The translations under genes and the position numbers were made by a program. DNA of 64,000 nucleotides from JBBATK01 sp040398805 (lineage in GTDB: Bacteria > Bacteroidota > Ignavibacteria > Kapaibacteriales > NICIL-2): contig JBBATK010000008.1 of the NCBI GenBank assembly GCA_040398805.1, forward strand, positions 1 to 64,000, in the 5' to 3' direction. Every line of letters starts with the position of its first letter. Positions within the stretch are counted from its first letter, which is position 1. The notes under the pieces are model-generated. The model had not been told where the DNA came from and searched no databases. It saw nothing but the letters and a program-made list of their open reading frames with translations. Positions 10,124 through 18,990 of this stretch are shown piece after piece.

Positions 10124-10933
10124 TCACTCTTCAAGCAGACTTTTGACCGTGCCGACGACTACACGGACATTTTTTGTTCCCGGAGCGCCGGCAACGGGTG
10201 CGCCTTTGGCATAGGTTACACGGATTTCCGCATCCTTCGCCTGCGAGAAGTAGGTCTTTAATACAGCGAGTCGGTCGGTATATAATTGCTCGTTCGTCAT
10301 GGTCGGAGCCACGACAACCGGAGCTTCAACAACCGGTTCGGTTTTCTTTCCTTTGGGTTTCTTGACGGCCTTCGGGGCCTTTGCAGGCGGAGGAGGCGGC
10401 ACGATCTCTTGGGCAAGGTTGACAACGACCTGGAGATCGACATTCTTTTTCATGAGGTCGAGCACAGCTTGGAGTTCGGCGTTCCCGGTAGCCGAGAGAT
10501 TGGTCTGTTGGGGATCGAAAGCTGCGGACTCCGCCAGCTGCTGACCGGTGACGATACGACGGACGCGGAACTCTTTGCGGTCCTCGCGAAACTTCAACGT
10601 CGCGGGCAGATCGAGACTCTCTTCCTTGTAATACACGCCGTAACTGGAAAATTTCAAGGTGTAGGTATCGCCCGAGGTAAGGGGTTGGAGGAAATCGCCG
10701 GTAGCGCTGTTCACTTTCACGACAATCTTCCGCGTGGGCGCCTTTGCAGGAACAATCACCATATCCATTTCCACACCCACGGGCTGCGAGGTGGATTCGT
10801 CCAACACCTTGCCTTTGATATTGACCGTCGCATTCTGTGCCGAGGTGGATTGGGGAAAAGCGACAACGAAGGCAAACGTGACTACCAGGAGGGTAGTGGA
10901 AAACAACCAAAGGTTGTGGATAATGGTTTTCAT
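10124..10933 (-). CDS. Secreted protein with carboxypeptidase-regulatory-like N-terminus and OmpA-like C-terminus
   Basis: The 269-residue product starts MKTIIHNLWLF with a long signal peptide ending near TSAQN. Residues ~30-120 (IKGKVLDESTSQPVGV onward) look like a carboxypeptidase-regulatory-like beta-sandwich, common in Bacteroidota envelope proteins. Residues ~140-260 follow OmpA topology: QQTNLSATGNAELQAVLDLMKKN..QVVVN, then a Pro/Lys/Ala-rich insert, then a helix reading RLAVLKTYFSQ. The canonical OmpA motif G-H-T-D is missing because the insert (PPPPPAKAPKAVKKPKGKK) sits there. It may therefore not bind peptidoglycan. The downstream gene is the lipoprotein cyclophilin. Confidence 0.7.
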   Translation of the reverse strand: MKTIIHNLWLFSTTLLVVTFAFVVAFPQSTSAQNATVNIKGKVLDESTSQPVGVEMDMVIVPAKAPTRKIVVKVNSATGDFLQPLTSGDTYTLKFSSYGVYYKEESLDLPATLKFREDRKEFRVRRIVTGQQLAESAAFDPQQTNLSATGNAELQAVLDLMKKNVDLQVVVNLAQEIVPPPPPAKAPKAVKKPKGKKTEPVVEAPVVVAPTMTNEQLYTDRLAVLKTYFSQAKDAEIRVTYAKGAPVAGAPGTKNVRVVVGTVKSLLEE

Positions 10934-11014
10934 ACCGGCAAAGGGAAAACAGTGGAAATGATGGCGTCGTGTTGTTGAGAGTGTGGAGTATGTCGCGACA
11001 AATGGCGTCACGAC

Positions 11015-11782
11015 CTACTTCCTCGTACCCGAGATCCGCGAAATCATAGCATCGATGCCGTCACGAAAACTGTCGGTCTGTCGGGACAAAGCATTGACGC
11101 CCGCTGCGTAATCCAGTCCTGAAAATACATCGACATCCTGAACGTGCACAAGCAGTTTCTTTGTCAGAGCTATCGAGGTGCGGGGGTGTTGTGCAAGTTC
11201 TTGGACGAGAGTGTTGGTGCGGTGTTCAAGCTCATCAGCCGGACATACGTCGTAAACCAACCCGAGGTCTTTTGCTTCGTGGGCACTGAAGATGTTCGCC
11301 CGGAGAAGGATGTGTCGCGCGCGGGCTTCTCCGATCTTTCGAAGTGCAAGCACACCGACAAGGGCGGGGACGAACCCGATGGCTACTTCCGTAAATCCGA
11401 ACCGGGCGGTGTCTGCAGCAATAACGTAATCACAGAGGGTGACAAGACCGCAACCTCCGGCGATGGCGTCACCTTGCACTTTACCGACAATGATCTTCGG
11501 TGAGGTGTAGATATTCCGGAAGGTTCGCATCATCACCTCAGAGTCTTCCAGGTTCTCGAACGCTCCGTTATCACGGATCTGCTGCATGTATTTCAAATCC
11601 GCACCCGCACAGAACACCTTTCCTTGCGCCTCGATCTTGATGACATGGATGGCACTGTCCGCGTTACATCGCTTTACAGCGTCGTTAAGGGCATGAAGCA
11701 TATCAGGACTCAGCGCGTTGCGTTTGTCGGGATTAGCGAGGGTTATGATGCCAATACGACCGTTCGTGTGTGTTTGTACCAT
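11015..11782 (-). CDS. Enoyl-CoA hydratase/isomerase family protein
   Basis: The 255-residue product is full length for the crotonase fold. It has the oxyanion-hole segments AGADLKYMQ and the downstream DAIAGGCGLVTLCDYVIA. The residue pair usually needed for hydratase activity is partly altered (Glu at the first position is replaced within the GGCGL / FGFTEVAIGFVPAL region, where a Glu is retained), so the chemistry could be hydration, isomerisation or methylglutaconyl-CoA-type hydration. It lies between the secreted OmpA-like gene and the candidate origin region. No other fatty-acid or amino-acid catabolic genes are nearby. Confidence 0.85.
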   Translation of the reverse strand: MVQTHTNGRIGIITLANPDKRNALSPDMLHALNDAVKRCNADSAIHVIKIEAQGKVFCAGADLKYMQQIRDNGAFENLEDSEVMMRTFRNIYTSPKIIVGKVQGDAIAGGCGLVTLCDYVIAADTARFGFTEVAIGFVPALVGVLALRKIGEARARHILLRANIFSAHEAKDLGLVYDVCPADELEHRTNTLVQELAQHPRTSIALTKKLLVHVQDVDVFSGLDYAAGVNALSRQTDSFRDGIDAMISRISGTRK

Positions 11783-12316
11783 ACGTGATGGAAGGTGTTA
11801 AGGGTGTTGGGGGAAAAGTCTCTGGCGTTTTCGACAAAAATCCGGAAACAATGTGTTGATAAGGGTGTTGAAAAGTGTTGTACGAGGATGTGGATTTGTG
11901 TGGAAAGGTGTTGATAAGAAGGGGTTTTTCACGTCTTCATCACCTATCCAGGTTTTTTCCACATACCGATGTGAAGAATTTTGAGTATCTAAGTGTACGT
12001 AATATATATATGTTAGAAGGTTATCACCTTTTCCACTGTCCTTAGTATTAGAGAAGGAGAGAGAGAAATAGATGTTTTCTTTTCTTTGTTTCGACGCGCT
12101 CACCGAAACCTGTTCTTCGCTTCTGCGCACCATACACCCAAACCCATCATCGACTGTCGGAGAGTCCGGCTGTTGGAGTGAACCAACGCCATTGACGTTG
12201 ACGACGATCGCACTCGTGTTCCACGTTTCGCCATCTGTTCCCGTCCTCGTTTTCAGTGCTCGTTTTCCGTCCTCGTTTTCCGTCCTCGCCGACGAACCCA
12301 CCCTTCCGGTCAGCGG
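11783..12316. other. Candidate replication origin (oriC-like intergenic region)
   Basis: This 534-bp gap follows mnmG and contains no convincing gene. DnaA-box-like 9-mers seen: TGTTGATAA at 11854-11862 and 11909-11917 (reverse form, one mismatch to TTATCCACA), TGTGGATTT at 11889, TGTGGAAAG at 11899, TTTTCCACA at 11955-11963 (fits TTWTNCACA) and TTTTCCACT at 12029. An AT stretch (AATATATATATG, about 12001-12012) could be an unwinding element. A 13-bp tandem repeat lies at 12241-12292 and a perfect parS site lies 1.9 kb away in mnmG. Known precedent: mnmG/mnmE flank oriC in many bacteria. Function here is inference; dnaA is not in the window. Confidence 0.5.
12241..12292. repeat. Four tandem 13-bp repeats
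   Basis: The unit CCGTCCTCGTTTT occurs at 12241 and 12267, with variant copies at 12254 (CAGTGCTCGTTTT) and 12280 (CCGTCCTCGCCGA), in exact 13-bp phase. The array lies just after the stop of mnmG inside the origin-like region. It could be an iteron-like protein-binding array or simple slippage. Confidence 0.75.
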
Positions 12317-14227
12317 TTAGCGCGAGAGGTACAATGTGAGGATCGAGAGGTCTGTTGCAGAAATCCCCGATATGCGCCCCGCCTGTCCAACCGTTTCCGG
12401 ACGTATGCGCTCCAGTTTCTGTCGTGCCTCTGTCGACAACGAGTTCAACGCTCCGTAGTTGAAATCCTCGGGAATGCGCTTCTGTTCTGCTTTGCGGAAC
12501 TTCTCCACATCCGCCATCATCCGTTTGATATACCCCTCATACTTCAGATCGTTTTCCACGTGTTGGACGATGTGTGGATACTTCGCGAAAGCATGCGAAG
12601 ACACATCATGATGCTCGCTATTCGCGGACTCAGTTTGTTGGGCGAGATTCCATAACACAGACTGAAGCTGCACTTCCGGACGTTTGACAAACTCACTGAT
12701 CGTCCGCCGATCACCCACTCCTCCACCCTCGTTTTCCACACCAGCGACCGACGGAGGAATGGTGGTTGATGTACAAAACGAATGTAAGTATGATGTATTA
12801 TTGATACTTGCGTTAATATACACACTATTTCGTTCATCTCCTAATCCATCCATCGTCCTATACCCCGACAGCCGCTCGTACGCATTATCTTGTCGAAGCA
12901 ACAACCGGTATTCCGCGAGCGAGGTGAACACTCGATACGGCTCTTCGGTGTTCTTGTTGACAAGGTCGTCGATCATGACACCGATATACGCGTCCGCGCG
13001 CTGCACCACGAATCGGTCCATCCCCAACACCTTACGAGCTGCGTTCACACCTGCAACCAATCCCTGAGCTGCCGCTTCTTCGTATCCCGACGTGCCGTTG
13101 ATCTGGCCCGCCATGAATAATCCATCAATCGCTTTGCTTTCCAATGTGTGACGCAATTGATACGGGAAGAAGAAATCATACTCCACCGCATACCCGTATC
13201 GTTCGATGACACATCTCTCTAATCCCGGTATACTGTGCAACGCTCGTTCTTGGATCTCTCGAGGAAGACTCGTGGAGAACCCATTTACGTACACCGAATT
13301 CGTCGTCAACCCTTCCGGCTCCAGCACGATCTGGTGCGAGGAACGCTCAGAAAATCGAGAAATCTTGTCTTCAATGGATGGACAATACCGGGGACCGGCA
13401 CCCTTGATACGTCCGGTATACATTGGGGAGTCATCAAACCCTTCTCGGAGGATATCATGTGTCTGTTCGGAGGTGGTTGTCGCGTAGCATACCATCTGGT
13501 TCCGCACAGAACGGGTGCGTAGGGAGAACGGAGTAGGATTTGGATCACCCGGATGGAGGTCTGTTTTCGTATAATCAACACTCTCCGCGAATATCCGTGG
13601 TGGCGTTCCTGTCTTCAATCGACCTCGTTCAATACCGAAACTATCCAATACATCTCCCACGGTACCCGACGGTAGCTCGCCTATACGTCCACCAGGAACC
13701 TGCGAGGACCCCGTGTGTAACACCCCGTTAAGGAAGGTGCCGGTGCACAGAATGACACACGGAGCGATGAGATGTTCGCCGGTTCTCGTCACAATACCCT
13801 TCATTTTTTGTCCATCGAGCACGACTTCGTCGACGAGATCGAAGCAAAAATGGAGGTTCGGGGTGTTGAGGAGAACACCCTGAGCGAACGCAGGATAGAG
13901 GTTTTTGTCGTTTTGCGACCTCGGGGACCACACCGCGGGTCCTTTGGAGGTGTTCAGCATCTTGAATAGTAATCCGCTCCGGTCCGCGATATACGGCATA
14001 ACACCACCAAGAGCATCAATCTCTTTGACGAGGTGCCCTTTCGCACTTCCTCCGATCGAGGGGTTACAGGAAAGACGTCCTATACTCTGCAGATCTTGGG
14101 AAACAAGCACCGTTTGACAACCCATGCGCGCGGATACCACCGCAGCTTCAATTCCTGCATGGCCTCCACCCACCACAATGATGTCGAAGGTGTTCGTATG
14201 TCGTCGCAATTGTTTCACGTGAAACAT
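12317..14227 (-). CDS. mnmG: tRNA uridine 5-carboxymethylaminomethyl modification enzyme MnmG (GidA)
   Basis: The 636-residue product has the FAD-binding VVGGGHAGIEAA motif near the N-terminus, the LSCNPSIGG segment and the GYEEAAAQGLVAGVNAAR region. It ends with the typical GRISGISATDLSILTLYL tail. With MnmE it makes the cmnm5 modification at U34 of several tRNAs. Its start codon lies inside a perfect parS palindrome, so the first residues read MFHVKQ. The stretch after the RQDNAYERLSGYR motif (residues ~445-520) is unlike the usual family sequence: it is rich in Ser, Thr, Asn and Gly. mnmE lies just upstream on the same strand (36 bp gap), so the pair is probably one transcription unit. Confidence 0.97.
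   Translation of the reverse strand: MFHVKQLRRHTNTFDIIVVGGGHAGIEAAVVSARMGCQTVLVSQDLQSIGRLSCNPSIGGSAKGHLVKEIDALGGVMPYIADRSGLLFKMLNTSKGPAVWSPRSQNDKNLYPAFAQGVLLNTPNLHFCFDLVDEVVLDGQKMKGIVTRTGEHLIAPCVILCTGTFLNGVLHTGSSQVPGGRIGELPSGTVGDVLDSFGIERGRLKTGTPPRIFAESVDYTKTDLHPGDPNPTPFSLRTRSVRNQMVCYATTTSEQTHDILREGFDDSPMYTGRIKGAGPRYCPSIEDKISRFSERSSHQIVLEPEGLTTNSVYVNGFSTSLPREIQERALHSIPGLERCVIERYGYAVEYDFFFPYQLRHTLESKAIDGLFMAGQINGTSGYEEAAAQGLVAGVNAARKVLGMDRFVVQRADAYIGVMIDDLVNKNTEEPYRVFTSLAEYRLLLRQDNAYERLSGYRTMDGLGDERNSVYINASINNTSYLHSFCTSTTIPPSVAGVENEGGGVGDRRTISEFVKRPEVQLQSVLWNLAQQTESANSEHHDVSSHAFAKYPHIVQHVENDLKYEGYIKRMMADVEKFRKAEQKRIPEDFNYGALNSLSTEARQKLERIRPETVGQAGRISGISATDLSILTLYLSR
14211..14226. promoter_or_regulatory. 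parS: parS centromere site (ParB-binding palindrome)
   Basis: TGTTTCACGTGAAACA is a perfect 16-bp palindrome identical to the classic ParB-binding consensus. It overlaps the start codon of mnmG. ParB-parS complexes mark origin-proximal DNA for chromosome segregation, so this supports an origin nearby. Confidence 0.93.
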
Positions 14228-14263
14228 TACCCTTTCGGAAATGACCGGACGTTGAGATACTTC

Positions 14264-15670
14264 TTACTTCCCTATACAGAAGTTGGCAAACACGGAGTTG
14301 ATAATCTCTTCGTTGACTTTTTCTCCCGACAAAGCTCCCAGGGCATCGATGCCGTTCCGGATTTCGAACGCGATCGCCTCTGCATACTCGCCCCGGGTGA
14401 GGGCATCCATGGCCGCACAAAGACACCCCTCTGTTTGTTTGAGGAGCACCATATGTCGCTCATTGAGGAGGATATCCGCTGTAAGATCCGAACTCGCTTC
14501 GGCTGCACCGATAATGAGATCGCGGACGGTATTGATGTTGAATCCGGTTTTCGCGGAGACGGCTACGGTAGTGAACACGCCCTCAGGAGTGTGTATCACC
14601 TCTCCACCGTCCTCATCCACCGGTAACCCATCATCCCACTTATTCTGAATCAACACCACCCGTTTGTCGGGGTTCTGAATGGCCAACTCCTGCGCCAACA
14701 GATCCGAACCACGCGGGTCGACCGTGACGTCGTTAACCACAAGAACCATGTGACTATTGGAGACCATCATGGAGCCACGCTCCATACCCTCCACCTCGAT
14801 GACATCATCCGAACTACGCAGTCCGGCAGTATCACACAATTGGATACGCAACCCCTTCCACACCACCCCTTCTTGGATGTAATCGCGGGTTGTGCCCGCA
14901 GAGTTGTGGACCAATGATCGTTGAAAACCCAATAAGTTGTTATATAGTAACGACTTACCAACATTCGGACGACCCACAAACGACACTGTGTATCCGTTTC
15001 GGAGGACAACACTGGAGGAAAATCCTGTTTGTGTGTGCCGGCAAAACTCGAGTGCGGAGTGGAGGAGGGTATGAAGTTTCTCTCGAGAGACGAATTCCAC
15101 ATCCTCTTGGGCGAAATCGAGCTCAAGTTCCAGCAGACCGCACACATCGATCAACCGTGAGCGGGTTTCGGCAACATTTTTCTTGAACGCACCGAACAAC
15201 TGACGTCCGGCCACGCGCGCACTGGCTTCCGAGGAAGCATGGATGAGTTCGGCAACGGATTCCACTTGGGTGAGATCGAGTTTACCATGCAGGAACGCCC
15301 GTCGGGTGAACTCACCGGGTCCGGCGCACCTGGCGCCCGCCGCATACAATTGCTCGAGGATCAATCCGGGTATGACCATTCCGCCATGACACCCGATTTC
15401 CACCACATCCTCGCCCGTATAGGAGTTCGGGGAGCGGAAGACGGAGCATGTGACGGTATCGAGGGTATCGCCGTCCGCGCTGTTCGATGGAGCTTCGCGA
15501 AGTTTACCATAGATGATACTATGCGAGGCGGCATCCGATATTTTTGTCGAACTCTTGAAGAGTGAATCGACGACAGCGAAGGCTTCGGGACCGGACACGC
15601 GGATCACGGCCAGACCGGCAACACCGGGAGCGGTGGCAAGGGCGCAGATCGTATCGTTGGTAGGTATCAT
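14264..15670 (-). CDS. mnmE: tRNA modification GTPase MnmE (TrmE)
   Basis: The 468-residue product has the N-terminal formyl-THF-binding domain (DTICALATAPGVAGLAVIRVSG), the helical domain, and an inserted G domain with GRPNVGKS, the DTAG switch and an NKWD specificity motif. It ends with the diagnostic C-terminal FCIGK (CxGK). It partners MnmG in U34 modification of tRNA. The ATG at 15670 was chosen because the protein then starts MIPTNDTICALAT as in the family; the longer upstream reading has no homology. birA is divergent, 54 bp away, so the two genes share a short promoter region. Confidence 0.97.
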   Translation of the reverse strand: MIPTNDTICALATAPGVAGLAVIRVSGPEAFAVVDSLFKSSTKISDAASHSIIYGKLREAPSNSADGDTLDTVTCSVFRSPNSYTGEDVVEIGCHGGMVIPGLILEQLYAAGARCAGPGEFTRRAFLHGKLDLTQVESVAELIHASSEASARVAGRQLFGAFKKNVAETRSRLIDVCGLLELELDFAQEDVEFVSREKLHTLLHSALEFCRHTQTGFSSSVVLRNGYTVSFVGRPNVGKSLLYNNLLGFQRSLVHNSAGTTRDYIQEGVVWKGLRIQLCDTAGLRSSDDVIEVEGMERGSMMVSNSHMVLVVNDVTVDPRGSDLLAQELAIQNPDKRVVLIQNKWDDGLPVDEDGGEVIHTPEGVFTTVAVSAKTGFNINTVRDLIIGAAEASSDLTADILLNERHMVLLKQTEGCLCAAMDALTRGEYAEAIAFEIRNGIDALGALSGEKVNEEIINSVFANFCIGK

Positions 15671-15724
15671 AGCTTCGTTGTCGCAGTCCGTCCACCACAC
15701 CCATCCTTGAACCATTCATAGAAC

Positions 15725-16636
15725 ATGCACATGGAACCACACCACGAACGAAGGGTCTATGCGGGTTGTGAGGTTATGGACTGCAAATATGCGGACTGCA
15801 CCTCTACTAACGAAGTAGCCGCCTTGCTCGTGCACGACGCGTCCATGTTTGCCTCACATCAACTTTCGGCTCCCATTCCTGTCGTGGTTTCCGCGGGATA
15901 TCAAACCAAAGGCCGTGGACGTCGAGGAAATGTGTGGGAGGGAAGAGATGGGGAGAATCTCTATCTGTCGATCGCTCTTCCGGCTCCTACGTGGACCAAC
16001 CACTATCCTGATTACCAAATCCTCGGATGCATGGCGGTGGTTGAAGCGCTGCGGGATTTCATCAACCCCGAACACCTACACCTCAAGTATCCGAACGATG
16101 TCATGATAGATCTGTCGACGAGGGATGGTGCGGGGAGTGATGAGTCGTCTGCGAGGTTGAAGGTGTGTGGAGTGTTGGTGGAGACCGAGTTCCGTGGATC
16201 TGAGTTACACCATGTGGTCTGCGGTATCGGCGTGAATGTGAATCAACAGGATTTCTCGGACGCGGGGTTGCCGCATGCAACCTCGTTACGGGTGGCATCG
16301 GGGAGGGAGGTCGATGTCGACGCCGTTCGCGCGGCGGTCGTGGAACACTTTTTCCGCTTGCTTACCACTTCAGCCGACGAGCTCTATAGGTCGTGGGTGC
16401 GAGCTCTTGGTATGGAGGGACGTCGCATATGCACAACCACACACCACGGAATGCCGTCCACCCATATCGTTGTGCGTGTGGAGCGTGACGGGACGCTTCG
16501 GGTGCGGGATGTAGTCGGTGCTGCGGAGTCAGACATCGATCACCTCCTCTCCTTCCATGACACATCCTTTCGCGTTTGCGAGGACAACCACCTATGTTGC
16601 GCGCACGGACCCATCACCACATCGAACAACTCATGA
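15725..16636 (+). CDS. birA: Biotin--[acetyl-CoA-carboxylase] ligase
   Basis: The 303-residue product is a group I biotin protein ligase without an N-terminal DNA-binding domain. The ATP/biotin-binding segment GYQTKGRGRRGNVWEG and the KYPNDVMI motif are both present, and a VCGIGVNVNQ strand follows. It attaches biotin to acetyl-CoA carboxylase carrier protein. A short C-terminal beta domain is present. Its stop overlaps the start of coaX (ATGA), so the two are translationally coupled. The first ~25 residues (MHMEPHHERR) may not all be real, since another in-frame ATG follows. Confidence 0.93.
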   Translation: MHMEPHHERRVYAGCEVMDCKYADCTSTNEVAALLVHDASMFASHQLSAPIPVVVSAGYQTKGRGRRGNVWEGRDGENLYLSIALPAPTWTNHYPDYQILGCMAVVEALRDFINPEHLHLKYPNDVMIDLSTRDGAGSDESSARLKVCGVLVETEFRGSELHHVVCGIGVNVNQQDFSDAGLPHATSLRVASGREVDVDAVRAAVVEHFFRLLTTSADELYRSWVRALGMEGRRICTTTHHGMPSTHIVVRVERDGTLRVRDVVGAAESDIDHLLSFHDTSFRVCEDNHLCCAHGPITTSNNS

Positions 16637-17436
16637 GAACGACATCAACCTCTTCCACCAACGCATCATCCATCATCGCTGTCGATTGCGGTAACTCGCG
16701 GGTGAAGGTGAGTGATGGTCATGTGATGATGAGTGTGGATGCCACGAAGGCGGGAACTGCGGCATTGAAGACCTTTTTCGCGAATAGGGAGAATCATATT
16801 GTTGCCTGGAGTTCGGTGTCGCCCGAAACCTGGAACCACGTGCGCACCCTCTGTTCCGCCCATCCGCACATCGATGTGAATGCGCACGCCACCACCCATT
16901 CGCCGTTACGGGCGGTGAAAGCACAGGGCGCCGGCACCGATCGCATCCTTGGGTGCGCGGGAGCGTTGTTCCGCATGGCAAATGGGAAAGGGCGAACCGC
17001 GGGAGCGTGTATCACCATAGACTGTGGTACTGCCACGACGGTGAATGTGGTGAATGGGAGGTGTGAGTTCATCGGAGGGATGATCTTTCCCGGACTGCGA
17101 TTGATGGCCGAGACTCTCCACCGTCACACCGCGCAGCTGCCTCTTATCGGATTCCACGAACCCCTGCACCGCATGGATACTGCGCCCGGAGTTGATACCC
17201 TTGGCGCGATACGTGCGGGTGTGGTTCATGCGACGACAGGAGGCATCATGAGTGCGGTGCGGGCGGCGCACAAACAATTGCGGAGTACGGAGGTGCCGGT
17301 GTTCATCACCGGTGGTAACGCGGAGCTCGTGCTTCCTATATTGAAACACGAATGGAGGTTTGTCCATGTTCCCGACCTCGTGCTGGATGCCGTTCATCGG
17401 ATAGGGGAAGCCGTATCGGGAGCGGAAGAGCGGTGA
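16633..17436 (+). CDS. coaX: Type III pantothenate kinase
   Basis: The 267-residue product has the ASKHA-fold motifs of CoaX: VDCGNSRVK (phosphate 1), GTDRILGCAGA (substrate/interface) and IDCGTATTVNVV (phosphate 2), followed by GGMIFPG. It catalyses the first step of coenzyme A synthesis. The start at 16633 overlaps the birA stop by ATGA. birA-coaX adjacency is frequent in bacteria, which supports both calls. Confidence 0.95.
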   Translation: MRTTSTSSTNASSIIAVDCGNSRVKVSDGHVMMSVDATKAGTAALKTFFANRENHIVAWSSVSPETWNHVRTLCSAHPHIDVNAHATTHSPLRAVKAQGAGTDRILGCAGALFRMANGKGRTAGACITIDCGTATTVNVVNGRCEFIGGMIFPGLRLMAETLHRHTAQLPLIGFHEPLHRMDTAPGVDTLGAIRAGVVHATTGGIMSAVRAAHKQLRSTEVPVFITGGNAELVLPILKHEWRFVHVPDLVLDAVHRIGEAVSGAEER

Positions 17437-17464
17437 AGAAATCTCTTGGGAAAAGTCGATAACG

Positions 17465-18835
17465 ATGTCGCAGACGACCACATATACTCCTCATACACCG
17501 GATCACGACGGACGGAAGTCGCACAAGCGGCGAGGCAAACTGCGCACCATGCAGCTCGCGGCGGTCGTGATGATGACCATCTCGGGTGGACCGTACGGTC
17601 TGGAGCCCTTGATGAACTATGTGGGTTCGCATGGAGCGATGGCGTTGCTCCTTATCACTCCGCTTCTGTGGGACATTCCCACGATGCTTGCGGTGTTGGA
17701 GTTGAACAGCATGATGCCCGTGACGGGCGGATATTACCAATGGGTGAAGCGCGCATTGGGTTTGCGCTTTGCGTGGTACGAGGGGTTGTGGACATGGTTG
17801 TACACCTTCGTGGATCTTGCCATCTATCCGGTGTTGTTCGTGGAATATGTCAGTTTCCTTGTTCCCGAAGTGATCGCATTCAAGATTCCTCTCTGTCTTC
17901 TCATCATCTGGTCCTCCGCGTATTTGAACATCCGCGGTATCGTGCCGGTGGGAAAGGCGTCTGAAGTGCTCGGTTTGGCGGTGATCACACCGTTTGTCGT
18001 GATGCTCGGGGTGTATGTGTGGAACCACGGAGGCAGTGTGGCAGCGGTTTCCTTGCCATCGCCCTCACTCGAGAATCTCTCGCTTGCGTCGTTGGGTATG
18101 GGACTCTACACGGTGATGTGGAATTTCCTGGGGTGGGATAATGTGACCACCTATGCCGATGAAGTGGCGAAGCCCGTGCGGTCGTATGTGCGGTCGGTCG
18201 GCACCTCCTTCGTCGTCATCTTCATCATCTACTTCATCGCCATCGTTCTTGCATCGAGCACCGGTGTGTCGTTTTCCGAGTTGGAGGACAGAGGGTTTCC
18301 CATGCTGGGCACGATGATCGGCGGACGTTGGTTGGGTATGCTTGTGGCGCTTGGCGGCATGGCCAGCGGACTCGGGTTGTACAGCAGTGTGCTGCTTTCT
18401 GTTTCCCGCATACCGAAAGTGATGGCCGAGGATAGGCTATTGCCCGCGATGGTGATGCGGGAGCATCCGCGGTATGGAACGCCCGTGACCTCGATACTCA
18501 TCTGTTCGGTTGTCGTCAGCATCATGATCGTCCTCTCGTTCGCCGAGTTGCTCATCATGGATGTCATCATCTACGGTGCAGCGTTGTCGTTGGAGTTCGT
18601 CGCTCTTGTCGTGTTACGTCACCGCGAACCCCATGCACCACGTCCCTTCCGCATCCCCCTGCCCACCAAAGTCCTTCCGTTCTTCTTCATCATTCCCATG
18701 CTCGTGTATGCCACTGCTCTTGTGGGGGTAAGCATCAGCGAGGAGCACGCCTTCCTTCCTACCATGATAGCCCTTGGCGTCCTTGTCCTGGGGGAGGTGT
18801 TGTGGCAGGTGGTGAGGCGCTATCGCACGGACTGA
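17465..18835 (+). CDS. APC-superfamily amino acid/polyamine permease
   Basis: The 456-residue product has about 12 hydrophobic segments. The first carries the unwound-helix motif TISGGPYGLEP, typical of APC transporters, and a later PVTGGYYQWVKRALG segment is also typical. It starts 28 bp after coaX, so it may be co-transcribed with birA-coaX. The substrate cannot be read from sequence; amino acid or polyamine uptake is the family expectation. A His/Lys/Arg-rich cytoplasmic tail precedes the first helix. Confidence 0.88.
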   Translation: MSQTTTYTPHTPDHDGRKSHKRRGKLRTMQLAAVVMMTISGGPYGLEPLMNYVGSHGAMALLLITPLLWDIPTMLAVLELNSMMPVTGGYYQWVKRALGLRFAWYEGLWTWLYTFVDLAIYPVLFVEYVSFLVPEVIAFKIPLCLLIIWSSAYLNIRGIVPVGKASEVLGLAVITPFVVMLGVYVWNHGGSVAAVSLPSPSLENLSLASLGMGLYTVMWNFLGWDNVTTYADEVAKPVRSYVRSVGTSFVVIFIIYFIAIVLASSTGVSFSELEDRGFPMLGTMIGGRWLGMLVALGGMASGLGLYSSVLLSVSRIPKVMAEDRLLPAMVMREHPRYGTPVTSILICSVVVSIMIVLSFAELLIMDVIIYGAALSLEFVALVVLRHREPHAPRPFRIPLPTKVLPFFFIIPMLVYATALVGVSISEEHAFLPTMIALGVLVLGEVLWQVVRRYRTD

Positions 18836-18872
18836 AAGAGGTTCCGTGAGTACCTCCTCATCTCTCGGCCTC

Positions 18873-18903
18873 TTGCAAACGTCGTCGCATTCTGCTATTT
18901 TAC
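18873..18903 (+). promoter_or_regulatory. Candidate Bacteroidota-type promoter
   Basis: TTG at 18873-18875 is followed after 20 bases by TATTTTAC at 18896-18903, close to the TTTG / TAnnTTTG pattern known for Bacteroidota. It lies 88 bp upstream of the secreted Lcl-domain gene. Confidence 0.45.
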
Positions 18904-18990
18904 TCCATCTATCCGCAAAACGACACCGCAGCCGTTGTTTTGCGTCTGGCCTCCCTAAGGCCGTACATTTCTCACTACTCATCAAGCACT

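Noticed and set aside
11798..12301. 167-codon minus-strand open frame in the origin-like gap
   Set aside because: Low-complexity, no motif, no start signal, and it covers the DnaA-box cluster and tandem repeats. Read as non-coding.
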